Below, piece by piece: positions 35,893-43,798 of a DNA stretch of 64,000 bases. Each line of letters begins with the position of its first letter. Within the stretch, counting starts at the first letter, position 1. A program made the position numbers and the translations under genes. Below the pieces are notes generated by a model, which was given only the letters and a program-made list of their open reading frames with translations, made no database searches and was not told where the DNA came from. Origin of the DNA: Bosea sp. AS-1 (GTDB taxonomy: Bacteria; Pseudomonadota; Alphaproteobacteria; Rhizobiales; Beijerinckiaceae); contig NZ_CP022370.1 in assembly GCF_002220095.1 (NCBI RefSeq), forward strand, positions 1 through 64,000, in the 5' to 3' direction.

Positions 35893-37070
35893 CGACGTCG
35901 CCGCTCGCGCCGGCCCGGGTTGCGGACCCGGGCGGCGGGACTGCGAAAGCGCCGGATCGTGGCAGCATAGAAGTCGTCCATGCCGGCGAGCGGATCGGCG
36001 CCCAGATCGGCGCGACGGGCGAGCTCGCGCAGGACCGCGAGATTGACCCTGGGCTCCAATTGCGAGGTGTCGATCACCTCGGCGTCGGGCAGGAGATGGT
36101 TCGGGTGCAGATGCCGATCGAGCCAGGGTCCGAAGGCGGCGAACTCCGGGGCGCCCTTGCGCTTGGTGAAGTCGGCCGAGGCGCCCGACAGCACATCGGC
36201 GATCTGGATCGTCGGGTGCTCGAGCGACGAGCCGAAGCGCATCGGACCGGCCAGGTTCATGCCGATCGGGGTCGCCCGCCGGCCATCGGTGATATCCGGC
36301 CGATCGCTGCGCCCGATCCAGGTGTCGAAGATATGCGCCATATCCTTCAAGGGTTTCGAGTCGTCGCAGAGCAATTCGATCTGCGGATAGCGCAAACCAA
36401 AACCCTGAAGCGTCAGGCTGAACAGCGCCGTCGTCGTCAGATCGAGCGTCCATTTGCCGGTCAGGCTCTGCCCCGGCTGCAGCGCCTGCGCTTCCGCGGC
36501 GATGATGCCGGCATAGCCGCGCGCGAAGCGCAGCACGCAGTTCAGCACCACCGAGCTCTCATCCGGCGCTTGGCTGACGGCGAACAGCTTTGGCGCGTCC
36601 TCAGGGTTGAAGGAGCGCATGAAGGCCTGGAGCTCCTCGGCGACCTGATGCGGGCGCTCGCCGGTCTTGTACAAAGCAGCGTGCAGGCCGTGCATCACGA
36701 AGCGATGCAGGTTGTGGCGATAGAACAGGCTGTTCTTGGCCTGCAGCACCGGCTCGAACAGGTACTCGAAGGCCTTGCCGCCGAGATTGAGCCGCTTGTC
36801 GCAGACCATGATCAGCGCCCGGCCCTCGAGCTGGCCCGCGAGATCCAGAGCGATCTCGCTCCAATTGTCGCGCCGACGCAGGCCCTGCGCCTTCAATTCC
36901 GGCGCCTGGACCCGGTATTTTTGTCGCGTGGCGGCGACGATCGCCGCGGCTTCCTCCGCTGTCAGGTCGATCGCGGTGTAGGCGAAGACAGGTTGATCGT
37001 CATCGAGCATGCGCGGGCCGGTGAAGCCGGCCTCGTCGCAGGAGATCAAGCGGGCGGGAGGCGTGGTCAA
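35889..37070 (-). CDS. DUF3800 domain protein
   Basis: 393 residues from a TTG (MTTPPARLISCDEAGFTGPR). The start ISCDEAGFTG and later LLCDDSKPLKDMAHIFDTWI and HPTIQIADVLSGASADFTKR give the acidic signature of DUF3800, a predicted RNase H-like fold nuclease family often found with mobile elements. Asp in CDEAG, CDDS and IADV are candidate metal ligands. It is co-transcribed with the tyrosine recombinase and starts 83 bases from the large palindrome. Confidence 0.75.
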   Translation of the reverse strand: MTTPPARLISCDEAGFTGPRMLDDDQPVFAYTAIDLTAEEAAAIVAATRQKYRVQAPELKAQGLRRRDNWSEIALDLAGQLEGRALIMVCDKRLNLGGKAFEYLFEPVLQAKNSLFYRHNLHRFVMHGLHAALYKTGERPHQVAEELQAFMRSFNPEDAPKLFAVSQAPDESSVVLNCVLRFARGYAGIIAAEAQALQPGQSLTGKWTLDLTTTALFSLTLQGFGLRYPQIELLCDDSKPLKDMAHIFDTWIGRSDRPDITDGRRATPIGMNLAGPMRFGSSLEHPTIQIADVLSGASADFTKRKGAPEFAAFGPWLDRHLHPNHLLPDAEVIDTSQLEPRVNLAVLRELARRADLGADPLAGMDDFYAATIRRFRSPAARVRNPGRRERRRR

Positions 37071-37152
37071 GGCGCTGTCTCGTCGAGCTGAGGTCGGCCG
37101 AGGGCCGACGGCGGCAATCTGGAGCGCCAGAATCGCTGCTTTTTGCGCGTGT

Positions 37153-37197
37153 GTCCATCACTATCGATAAGAGGTAATTATCGATAGTTATGGACAT
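37153..37197. repeat. loxP-like 45-base palindrome (19-7-19)
   Basis: Left arm TGTCCATCACTATCGATAA (37153-37171), spacer GAGGTAA (37172-37178), right arm TTATCGATAGTTATGGACA (37179-37197). The arms match as inverted repeats at 18 of 19 positions. A 7-base asymmetric spacer between long inverted arms is the layout of tyrosine recombinase core sites such as loxP. It lies between the divergent DUF3800 and RHE_PE00001-type genes. It could instead be an operator for either gene. Confidence 0.75.
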
Positions 37198-37264
37198 GGA
37201 GTACGAGATATCGGAGTGAAACAAATATATTGCCATTTAAATTGGTTTTTATAGATTTAGAGGC

Positions 37265-38467
37265 GTGAATTCAAAGTACTATGATATCTCGCCAGCTGAG
37301 CGAAATGCCCTGGTTTCGGACTGTGCCGTGGCCGCCGAGGCCGCGGCGATCGCGCTCTCCCGCTGCGACGAGCGCCTGGCCCGGGCCACGCCCGATCTGG
37401 CCGAAGGCGTGCGTCAGCGCGGCCACGCCTTCGAGGCCCAGGCCCTGATCGCGCTCGCCGGCGGCCTCTGCCCGCTCGAGGATCTGATCCTGCACGACGC
37501 CGGCATGGATGTGCGCAGCCCGACCCGTGAGATCACCCGCGCTGCCGCCATGCTTGACGAGCGCCGGCGCCTGGCGCGGCGCGAGCCGACCGGGATTCTG
37601 AGCCCCGATGCCGTGCGGGGGCGGCTCGGGCTCACGCAACCGCGGCGACCGGAAGGGAGCGGGCGATCTGGGGCCGCGCTGGTCTCCACGGATAGGATCT
37701 CAGCGCCATGGGAGGAGAGCTATCGCGGTGAAGACGATGATGATCGGATCGGCGAGGACCAGGAGCTGGAGGATGATACCGATCCCGCCACTGACCCGGC
37801 CTTCGCCGAGATCGACGCCTTACTGGCGCGCACCCGCAACAAACTCGACAGCTGGAACGACTTGTCCTCCGACGCGGGCCGAAAGAGCCTGACCCTGCGC
37901 GATCCTGCCTATGACGGCGCCGGGCGCTGCCAGCGTTGGCTCGCCGTCCTGGAGGAGGGGAGGGGGCTGCCGGCGACGCTCGCGGCCGCGCTCGCCCTCG
38001 ATGCCTGGCTGGCGCTCGAGCCGTCGGAACGGGCCGGCGAGCTCGGCTTTGCTCTGGCGGCGATCGTGTTGCGTCAACGGGGTCTGGCTCAGGCGCATCT
38101 GCCGACCCTCGGGCTCGGCTTGAGGCTAGGACGCTTCCGCTGGGGGCCGCACCAGGCGCTCAGTGTCCGGGTCGGTGGGTTGCTCGGCGCGCTGACGGAG
38201 GCGGCTGCCTTCGTTCAGGCGGATTGCGATCGGCTGTCACTGGCGCGGGAATTGATGCTGCGGAAGTGTGAAAATCGAAGGGGGAATTCGAAGCTGGCAG
38301 AGCTCATCGTGCTGTTCGTGTCGTCGCCGCTCGTCACCGTGCAACTGGCCGCAGCGAGGCTAAAAGTGACGCCGCAGGCGGTCGAGGCGATGCTGAAAGA
38401 GCTCGGCGCCAGCCTGCCGCGCGAGCTCACCGGCCGGAAACGCTATCGGGCCTGGGGGATCGTCTAG
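37265..38467 (+). CDS. RHE_PE00001-type plasmid protein (DUF1612-like, C-terminal HTH)
   Basis: 400 residues from a GTG (MNSKYYDISPAERNALVSDC). Blocks typical of this rhizobial plasmid family: RCDERLARATPDLAEGVRQR, LEDLILHDAGMDVRSPTREI, DSWNDLSSDAGRKSLTLRDP and a C-terminal helix-turn-helix (ARLKVTPQAVEAMLKELGAS). The function is unknown; DNA binding is likely. In relatives it is found near repABC loci. The palindrome at 37153-37197 lies in its promoter region, so autoregulation is possible. Confidence 0.7.
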   Translation: MNSKYYDISPAERNALVSDCAVAAEAAAIALSRCDERLARATPDLAEGVRQRGHAFEAQALIALAGGLCPLEDLILHDAGMDVRSPTREITRAAAMLDERRRLARREPTGILSPDAVRGRLGLTQPRRPEGSGRSGAALVSTDRISAPWEESYRGEDDDDRIGEDQELEDDTDPATDPAFAEIDALLARTRNKLDSWNDLSSDAGRKSLTLRDPAYDGAGRCQRWLAVLEEGRGLPATLAAALALDAWLALEPSERAGELGFALAAIVLRQRGLAQAHLPTLGLGLRLGRFRWGPHQALSVRVGGLLGALTEAAAFVQADCDRLSLARELMLRKCENRRGNSKLAELIVLFVSSPLVTVQLAAARLKVTPQAVEAMLKELGASLPRELTGRKRYRAWGIV

Positions 38468-38648
38468 GCTTGTGCCGATCGGCGCGATCCGCAGGGGCGC
38501 GGCGGCAGGCGATCCCATCCTTGGTCGAGCCTGCAATGGCTATCTTGCGATCCGGATCGGCAGCGAGGCTCGGCCGGATTGCTGGTGGCTTCGCGCTGGA
38601 GTCCGCTGCGAAGCGATCGCCTCGTTAAGCCGACAACCGGGCAGTGTC

Positions 38649-38963
38649 CTATCCCAGCGACGGCTTGCTAAACCCCTCCGACGCATGGGGGGCGGGGAGG
38701 ACAAATCCGGGCCTGGCGCTCACCGGAACGCTCACCCCGTGGTGCAGCTTCATCGACCGGACAAACCGATCCCAGGCATGAGCCGGCTCCACGTCATGGA
38801 AGCAATCGAGACACTGGATTCCCGTCGCGACCTGGTCGGGGCCGGTTTTGTGGACATCCACGCCCCGCCGGGTGAACCGACCGATACAGCAGCCGGTCTC
38901 GTCGTTGACCCAGACGCTGCGTCCATCCCAGATGATTTCGTGCTTCGAGCTCACACTGATCAT
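38649..38963 (-). CDS. Conserved hypothetical protein with a CLDC motif
   Basis: 104 residues. WVNDETGCCIGRFTRRGVDV and a Cys pair in ATGIQCLDCFHDVEPAHAWD, then FVRSMKLHHGVSVP. Short proteins with this order (GRF...G.D.H...Q......CL.C.H......W..F...M...H) occur on many proteobacterial mobile elements; the role is unknown. The Cys-x-x-Cys may bind metal. Confidence 0.55.
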   Translation of the reverse strand: MISVSSKHEIIWDGRSVWVNDETGCCIGRFTRRGVDVHKTGPDQVATGIQCLDCFHDVEPAHAWDRFVRSMKLHHGVSVPVSARPGFVLPAPHASEGFSKPSLG

Positions 38964-39092
38964 GCTCCAGCGGTGCAGGCGCTGTTGGCGGGGAGCCCGC
39001 TCTCATCCGCAGTGACAGTGCTTAAGGTAGATTTGGATCTCGGCCAATTCGGGTGCTTCGGCGGCTGCTCAAATTCAGGAGGAAACCGTGAG

Positions 39093-39620
39093 CTAGAGAC
39101 TGAAGCGCGTCCGGCAATGCGCGAAATGCCCCTGGAAGGTTTCGACCGACCGCACGACATCCCTCATGGCTACAGCGAAGACCAACATCGCACGCTCGCG
39201 GCCACCATCGCGAGCCCGGGATGCCTCGTCGGGACCGGCAGAGCCATGGCTTGCCACGAACATCCGCCGGGCGATGAGGCTCACTGTGTCGGTTGGTTGA
39301 TGAACCAGCTTGGTCCGGGCAACAACATCCCGCTGCGGCTGCAGGTGCGGGACTGCGAGAATATCGGCGCGGTTGTGCTTGACGGCCCGCAACACGAGTG
39401 TTTCGAGGACACGCTTCCTATCCCGGCCGATGAAGGCGGCTGAACCGCGACCTCGAGCAAATCGACGCTTCGATTGGCCGAATGGATCCCCGTCCCAATC
39501 TACGCCAATTCTGTCGAAGGCAAGAGCGACATGCTGCTCATCTGGTCTCGACCCCGGTCCCACCACAATGCAGGGCCTTTCGGCGCCCCTTGCCTCGGCG
39601 ACACCCGACCGTCGCATCAC
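39093..39620 (-). CDS. Hypothetical protein coupled to the peptidase gene (doubtful)
   Basis: 175 residues starting with an ATGA overlap on the stop of the ImmA-type peptidase gene. Codon use has a GC-rich third position as in real genes here, but the sequence (ALAFDRIGVDWDGDPFGQSK, RARDGGRERAMLVFAVAMRD) matches no family I know, and readings on the other strand overlap it. Either a real third gene of the regulator operon or chance. The gap 38964-39092 holds nothing else. Confidence 0.3.
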   Translation of the reverse strand: MMRRSGVAEARGAERPCIVVGPGSRPDEQHVALAFDRIGVDWDGDPFGQSKRRFARGRGSAAFIGRDRKRVLETLVLRAVKHNRADILAVPHLQPQRDVVARTKLVHQPTDTVSLIARRMFVASHGSAGPDEASRARDGGRERAMLVFAVAMRDVVRSVETFQGHFAHCRTRFSL

Positions 39621-40540
39621 CGGCTCGGCAACTGCCCGCCGTTGGTGAATCGATCCAAGACGTCGGGCTCTTCCTCTTCCCCTTGGAAGCGCGGGCCCTC
39701 GGACTCAAATTGGAGCAGGGAGATCTCCTGATCGTATCGATCGGAGCGAAAGCACATTTCATGCACCGGCTCAGGAAACCACACGCCCGCGGTCTGCATC
39801 GTTCCCGTGAGAGCACTGTCCGAGTAATCGCCGCGAGCGGCGAAGGCCTGGGCGGGCAGCTCGAACACGGTGTTCTTCGTACGGATGAACCGTCCTGACT
39901 TCAGCGCACGGTCACTCGGTTTTGCCCAATGGGCAAAACCCTCGTTCGAGACGACCACCATGGCCCGCGTTTCCGTGTATTCGAGCCAGCGCAGGATCGC
40001 GGCGGTCATGGAGACGCCATAGCGCTTCGCGAGGCGCCCGAGGATGTCGAAATCGACGCGAGCGTTGGCAGGGTGCTGCCGACGGAAGTCGTGAAGCGGC
40101 ATCAACAGTGCCGCCGCGAACTCGTCCGCCTCCTGTTCGATACCGGATCCACCGCGGCGGACCACAGCGTTCTCATCGCAATAGATGCCGCCGTCGAAGC
40201 GCCCGTCCTCCTCGATCAGCTGCCGATGGAGAATGTAGTGGGCGAACTCATGTCCGACCGTGAAGGAGCGGCGGCCGTTGGACTGGCCGACATGGTACAT
40301 GATCGCCCATTGGCGCGGTCGCGCCTCGCCATAGACCAGGGCGCCGACGCAACCGGAGATGTCGCGCTCGACGACCTCATGGATAGGGCTTTGCGGCGCA
40401 ATCTTCCGTGAATATTCCAGCGCGAGCCCGACCATGTCGACCGGCGCGCGATCAAAACGGTCCGCTCCGAGGACCAGGTCCAGCATCTGGGTGATGCGAG
40501 CCGCCTCTTTCAGCGGCCGGAGGCGGCTTGGCTCGTTCAT
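39617..40540 (-). CDS. capP: CapP-like ImmA/IrrE zinc metallopeptidase
   Basis: 307 residues. Zinc motif HExxH in SFTVGHEFAHYILHRQ, with the third ligand expected at EQEADEFAAALLMPLHDFRR. The pattern matches ImmA/IrrE peptidases. It overlaps by 4 bases the HTH gene upstream, and the pair is divergent from the CBASS operon. In published CBASS systems, CapP is an ImmA-like protease that cleaves the repressor CapH when DNA damage signals arise; the same arrangement here supports that role. The C-terminal 90 residues are unassigned. Confidence 0.82.
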   Translation of the reverse strand: MNEPSRLRPLKEAARITQMLDLVLGADRFDRAPVDMVGLALEYSRKIAPQSPIHEVVERDISGCVGALVYGEARPRQWAIMYHVGQSNGRRSFTVGHEFAHYILHRQLIEEDGRFDGGIYCDENAVVRRGGSGIEQEADEFAAALLMPLHDFRRQHPANARVDFDILGRLAKRYGVSMTAAILRWLEYTETRAMVVVSNEGFAHWAKPSDRALKSGRFIRTKNTVFELPAQAFAARGDYSDSALTGTMQTAGVWFPEPVHEMCFRSDRYDQEISLLQFESEGPRFQGEEEEPDVLDRFTNGGQLPSR

Positions 40541-40856
40541 TTACGCGGCTTGGTATCGAGGATGCGAGCCATCTCTCGGATCTGGCGGCGGGTCTCCTCC
40601 GGCAAGCCGCTATATTGCCGGAAGAAGGCGGTATCCTCTGCGTCACTCAGGGTCTGGGTGTCGGCGCCGATCAGATAGTCGACGGTGACCCCAGGGCACT
40701 CGCAATCGAGGATAGCTTCTCGGCAGACGGTCTAGGGGGATTCTTGTTTTCGAGCTCCCAAATGTAGCTCTTCGAGGACGCGGTTTCCTGGGCGAGCTGA
40801 TCGAGCGTCAGGCCTTTCTGAGTTCGTAACTTCTTGATCCGCTCACCAAATTTCAT
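40537..40856 (-). CDS. capH: CapH-like HTH repressor, one frameshift
   Basis: ATG at 40856: MKFGERIKKLRTQKGLTLDQ, LAQETASSKSYIWELENKNP and RPSAEKLSSIASALG, a classic XRE/Cro HTH. The frame breaks at the CCCC run 40689-40692; one more base gives ALGVTVDYLIGADTQTLSDA, the usual XRE continuation, and FFRQYSGLPEETRRQIREMA to a stop that overlaps the peptidase ATG (106 residues). The helical tail is where CapP-type proteases cut. It should bind the repeats at 40890-40957. Confidence 0.8.
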
Positions 40857-40889
40857 AACCGGCCCTTCCAAAATCGTACCTCCGACGCC

Positions 40890-40957
40890 TGTTCGGAGTA
40901 GCGATAGTCTACGACCCTTGACAGGCGCATTCAAGCTTCCCATCTTGTTCGGAGTAG
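40890..40957 (+). promoter_or_regulatory. CBASS promoter flanked by two identical operator repeats
   Basis: TGTTCGGAGTAG occurs twice, at 40890-40901 and 40946-40957. Between them lie TTGACA (40918-40923) and CATCTT (40941-40946) with a 17-base spacer, reading towards the CD-NTase gene. CTCCGA upstream of the first copy makes a short dyad (CTCCGA-N7-TCGGAG). The layout suits an HTH repressor that blocks the promoter from both sides. Confidence 0.6.
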
Positions 40958-41005
40958 ACGGACAGAGACTCGTATCATCCCGAACATCGCGCGGGCGGTG
41001 ACGAG

Positions 41006-42295
41006 ATGCACAGCACAGATGCAATCCGAGCCGCCACGGAGATCGATATGAACATGCAGCTTGCGCCGACCGGTCTCAATCCGTTCGACGATCCTCTCGA
41101 CCGCATCCTCGCGGAGATCGCGCTCAGCATTCAGCTGCCGCCTTCGCTGCACGACAAGGCGAAATCGCGCTACGACGCCGTGCGACGCCACCTCGAAGGC
41201 ACGGCAGCCTTCTTCGACCAGATCGAGCATTTCTATCCGCAGGGCTCCATGGCGATCGACGCCACGATCTCGACGCGTGGCACGGACGACGAATACGATC
41301 TGGATATCGTCTCACAGCTGGGCGGGCGTTTTCGCGGGATGACGCCGCTTCAGATCCTGATAGAGCTGGAAACGGCCCTCGCCGACTATCCCGTCCAGAA
41401 GGTGTTGCGGCAGACGCGCTGTGTCACCCTCTACTATGCTGACAAGATGCACCTCGATGTGACGCCTTCGCTGCGCGTCATTGGCACGCTCGATCGCGAG
41501 AGCCTGATCACCCACGCCAAGGGGCCGCATCGCTCCGCCGACGATAGGTTCGTCGACATGAATGCCTATGGCTTTGCGCAATGGTATGCGAGCAAGACGC
41601 CGCTCGAGCCGCGCATGGCGCGCGAATTCCACCGTCGGTGGCTCGACCATGCCGGCCTTGCCGCTCGTGCGGACGCCGAGGTCGATGACGTGCCGGATCA
41701 GTGCCACTTCATCGTCAAGAACACCGCGACGCTTGCCCTTCAGCTCCTCAAGCGGTTCCGCAATATCCGCTACGCGGCCGACAGCGGGCGCATCCCGCCG
41801 TCGGTGATGCTCTCCTACTATGCCGGGCTCGCCGCGCAGCCGAACATGTCGCTCAGCGCCATGCTCGCGCGCATCGCCAGCTGGATCATCCGCGAAATCG
41901 AACAGGCTTCGCTCTACGGTCGTCGTCTGCATGTCGCCAACCCGGTCTGCGAGGATGATATCTTCACGGATCGGTGGCCTGAATCGATCGCGCAGCAGAA
42001 CGAGTTCGCCGACCATCTGCGCGACCTCGTCCGCTCGCTCGACGCGATGCGCAAGGGCGAAATCTTCCCCAACACCATGATGGAGATGCTGCGCAGCGAC
42101 TTCGGCGACCGCGTCGTCACCCGCGCCGCCGATCAGATCGCAATTGAAATCGGCGGGGACATTCAGCAATCGCGCCAGCTCTATACGCGGCGTGGCGGCG
42201 TGCTGTTGCCGAGCGCCGCGGCCGTCGCCGCGCCGCTGGTCGTGCCGTCTGTCGCGGCCGCGCGGCCGCACACATTCTTCGGCCGCAAGATCTGA
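41006..42295 (+). CDS. CBASS CD-NTase (cyclic oligonucleotide synthase)
   Basis: 429 residues. Nucleotidyltransferase core: Gly80-Ser81 in FYPQGSMAIDATIS, Asp98-x-Asp100 in DDEYDLDIVSQLGG and the third acid Asp151 in DKMHLDVTPSL. All catalytic residues are present. A helical C-terminal domain (QCHFIVKNTATLALQLLKRF, PPSVMLSYYAGLAAQPNMSL) completes it. On phage sensing it should make a cyclic di- or trinucleotide that switches on the patatin effector. Which nucleotide cannot be read from sequence; I do not assign a clade. The stop overlaps the E2 start (TGATG). ATG 41048 is an alternative start. Confidence 0.9.
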   Translation: MHSTDAIRAATEIDMNMQLAPTGLNPFDDPLDRILAEIALSIQLPPSLHDKAKSRYDAVRRHLEGTAAFFDQIEHFYPQGSMAIDATISTRGTDDEYDLDIVSQLGGRFRGMTPLQILIELETALADYPVQKVLRQTRCVTLYYADKMHLDVTPSLRVIGTLDRESLITHAKGPHRSADDRFVDMNAYGFAQWYASKTPLEPRMAREFHRRWLDHAGLAARADAEVDDVPDQCHFIVKNTATLALQLLKRFRNIRYAADSGRIPPSVMLSYYAGLAAQPNMSLSAMLARIASWIIREIEQASLYGRRLHVANPVCEDDIFTDRWPESIAQQNEFADHLRDLVRSLDAMRKGEIFPNTMMEMLRSDFGDRVVTRAADQIAIEIGGDIQQSRQLYTRRGGVLLPSAAAVAAPLVVPSVAAARPHTFFGRKI

Positions 42296-42746
42296 TGAAC
42301 ACGCTGATCCTTTCCATCGACGCGCAGGTTGCCGCAATGAAGGCGACCTGGCCGCTGTTCGCCGCGCGTCGGATAGACCGCCGCGCGCAGCAGGCACGAT
42401 GGGTGGGGAGCGTGAGGCCGCAATATGCGAGCTACTCCCTGGAAATCCGCTACGAGCTCGGCTCATGTCCCGAGGCGCGCGTGCTCGCCCCCGAGCTGGT
42501 CCGGCTGCCGGGAAACGTCGAGGGTCAGTTGCCTCATGTCTACCCGCCGGCCGAGGATCCGACCCTTTGCCTGTTCGATCCGCGCGAGCAGGAATGGACG
42601 GCAGCGATGACCATCGCAAGCACGACAGTACCTTGGGCTCTCGATTGGCTTGTTTGCTACGAACTCTGGCTCATGACCGGGCGCTGGACCGGGGGGGCCG
42701 GCACCCGGAACCCCCGCCACCCGAAGCGATGGAGACGACGCGATGA
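42295..42746 (+). CDS. CBASS E2-like conjugation protein (type II-short), one frameshift
   Basis: MNTLILSIDAQVAAMKATWP, then SYSLEIRYELGSCPEARVLA and an E2-like core: GQLPHVYPPAEDPTLCLFDP with the candidate catalytic Cys in LCLF, followed by WTAAMTIASTTVPWALDWLV and YELWLMTGRWTGG. These are marks of the E2-only proteins of type II-short CBASS, which modify the CD-NTase C-terminus to prime it. At G7 (42691-42697) the frame is lost; one added G gives TGRWTGGGRHPEPPPPEAME and a stop at 42746 that overlaps the effector ATG, making 150 residues. As written, translation would run on to 43110 inside the next gene. Confidence 0.85.
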
Positions 42747-43777
42747 ACTACATTCCGCCGCGCCGATCGGACGGCACGATCCAGCATGCGCGCGTGAAGC
42801 AGCCGTGGCCACAGGGTCGCCCGTTCCGCATCCTGTCGATCGACGGTGGCGGCATTCGGGGAGTTTTCCCGGCCGCCGTGCTGGCGGAACTCGAGTGCCG
42901 CTTCCTGCGCGGTGCCTCGATTGCCAATCATTTCGATATGATCGCCGGCACTTCGACAGGCGGCATCATCGCGCTCGCTCTTGCGCACGGCATGACAGCG
43001 CGGCAGGCGCTGGACATCTATCTCGAACGCGGCGAGCGCATCTTCCCGCCGGCGGCTGGCTTCAGCGGGATCGCAAGGGCGCTGCGCTGGCTGTTCAAGC
43101 CGAAGCATAACCAGGCCGTTCTCAAGGATGAGCTGCTCAGGATCTTCGGCGACAAGGTGCTCGACGATGCCGTCACGCGCCTGGTGATCCCGAGCTTCGA
43201 AGGACGTCACGGCGAGCCGTTCCTCTACAAGACGCCCCACCACCCGGACTACCAGAAGGATCGCCACAAGAGATTCGCGCATGTGGCGCTTCACACGACC
43301 GCGGCTCCCTCCTACTACCCGGGCGTCGAGGATGATGGCTACGTGATGATCGATGGCGGCATCTGGGCCAACAACCCCGTCATGAATGCGCTGGTCGATG
43401 CTCTCGCCTGCTTCGACATCGCCCGTGACGACGTGCGCATCCTGAGCCTGGGCACGGGGCAGGCCACCTTCAACGTGGATGAACGGGCGCGCAACGGCGG
43501 CATCAAGGATTGGGCATTCCTGCGTTCGTTCAATGCGGCCGCCCGTGCACAGTCGCACAACGCCCTCGGCCAAGCCTATCTGCTGGTGGGCAAGAACAAT
43601 GTTTCGCGCATCGATGTGCCAGAAAGCGACGCGCCGATCGCGATGGATGACGTGCAACGGTCGGTCCGGGAACTGCCGATGGTGGCACGCAGTCTCGTCG
43701 AAGGAGCCGGGCATCACATCGAGCGCGTGTTTCTCGACGGCGCCGTCGAGAAATTCATCCGCTGCCCGATGGCCTGA
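42743..43777 (+). CDS. capV: CapV-like patatin phospholipase, CBASS effector
   Basis: 344 residues. Oxyanion hole in RILSIDGGGIRGVFPAAVLA, nucleophile Ser in MIAGTSTGGIIALALAHG, and catalytic Asp in VMIDGGIWANNPVMNALVDA (DGG). This is the Ser-Asp dyad of patatin-like lipases. When bound by the cyclic nucleotide, it should hydrolyse membrane phospholipids and kill the infected cell. The ATG overlaps the restored E2 stop (ATGA), so the three genes are one coupled operon. Confidence 0.92.
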   Translation: MNYIPPRRSDGTIQHARVKQPWPQGRPFRILSIDGGGIRGVFPAAVLAELECRFLRGASIANHFDMIAGTSTGGIIALALAHGMTARQALDIYLERGERIFPPAAGFSGIARALRWLFKPKHNQAVLKDELLRIFGDKVLDDAVTRLVIPSFEGRHGEPFLYKTPHHPDYQKDRHKRFAHVALHTTAAPSYYPGVEDDGYVMIDGGIWANNPVMNALVDALACFDIARDDVRILSLGTGQATFNVDERARNGGIKDWAFLRSFNAAARAQSHNALGQAYLLVGKNNVSRIDVPESDAPIAMDDVQRSVRELPMVARSLVEGAGHHIERVFLDGAVEKFIRCPMA

Positions 43778-43798
43778 GCTTCGAGTGGCCCGGGCTGG

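Noticed and set aside
38472..39443. 323-codon open reading on the plus strand
   Set aside because: It overlaps the CLDC protein in antisense and has no ribosome site or recognisable motif; GC-rich sequence makes such long readings by chance.
42747..43110. Continuation of the E2 frame into the effector gene
   Set aside because: The sequence after TGRWTGG is Arg/His-rich shadow coding of the patatin gene; the break at G7 explains it.
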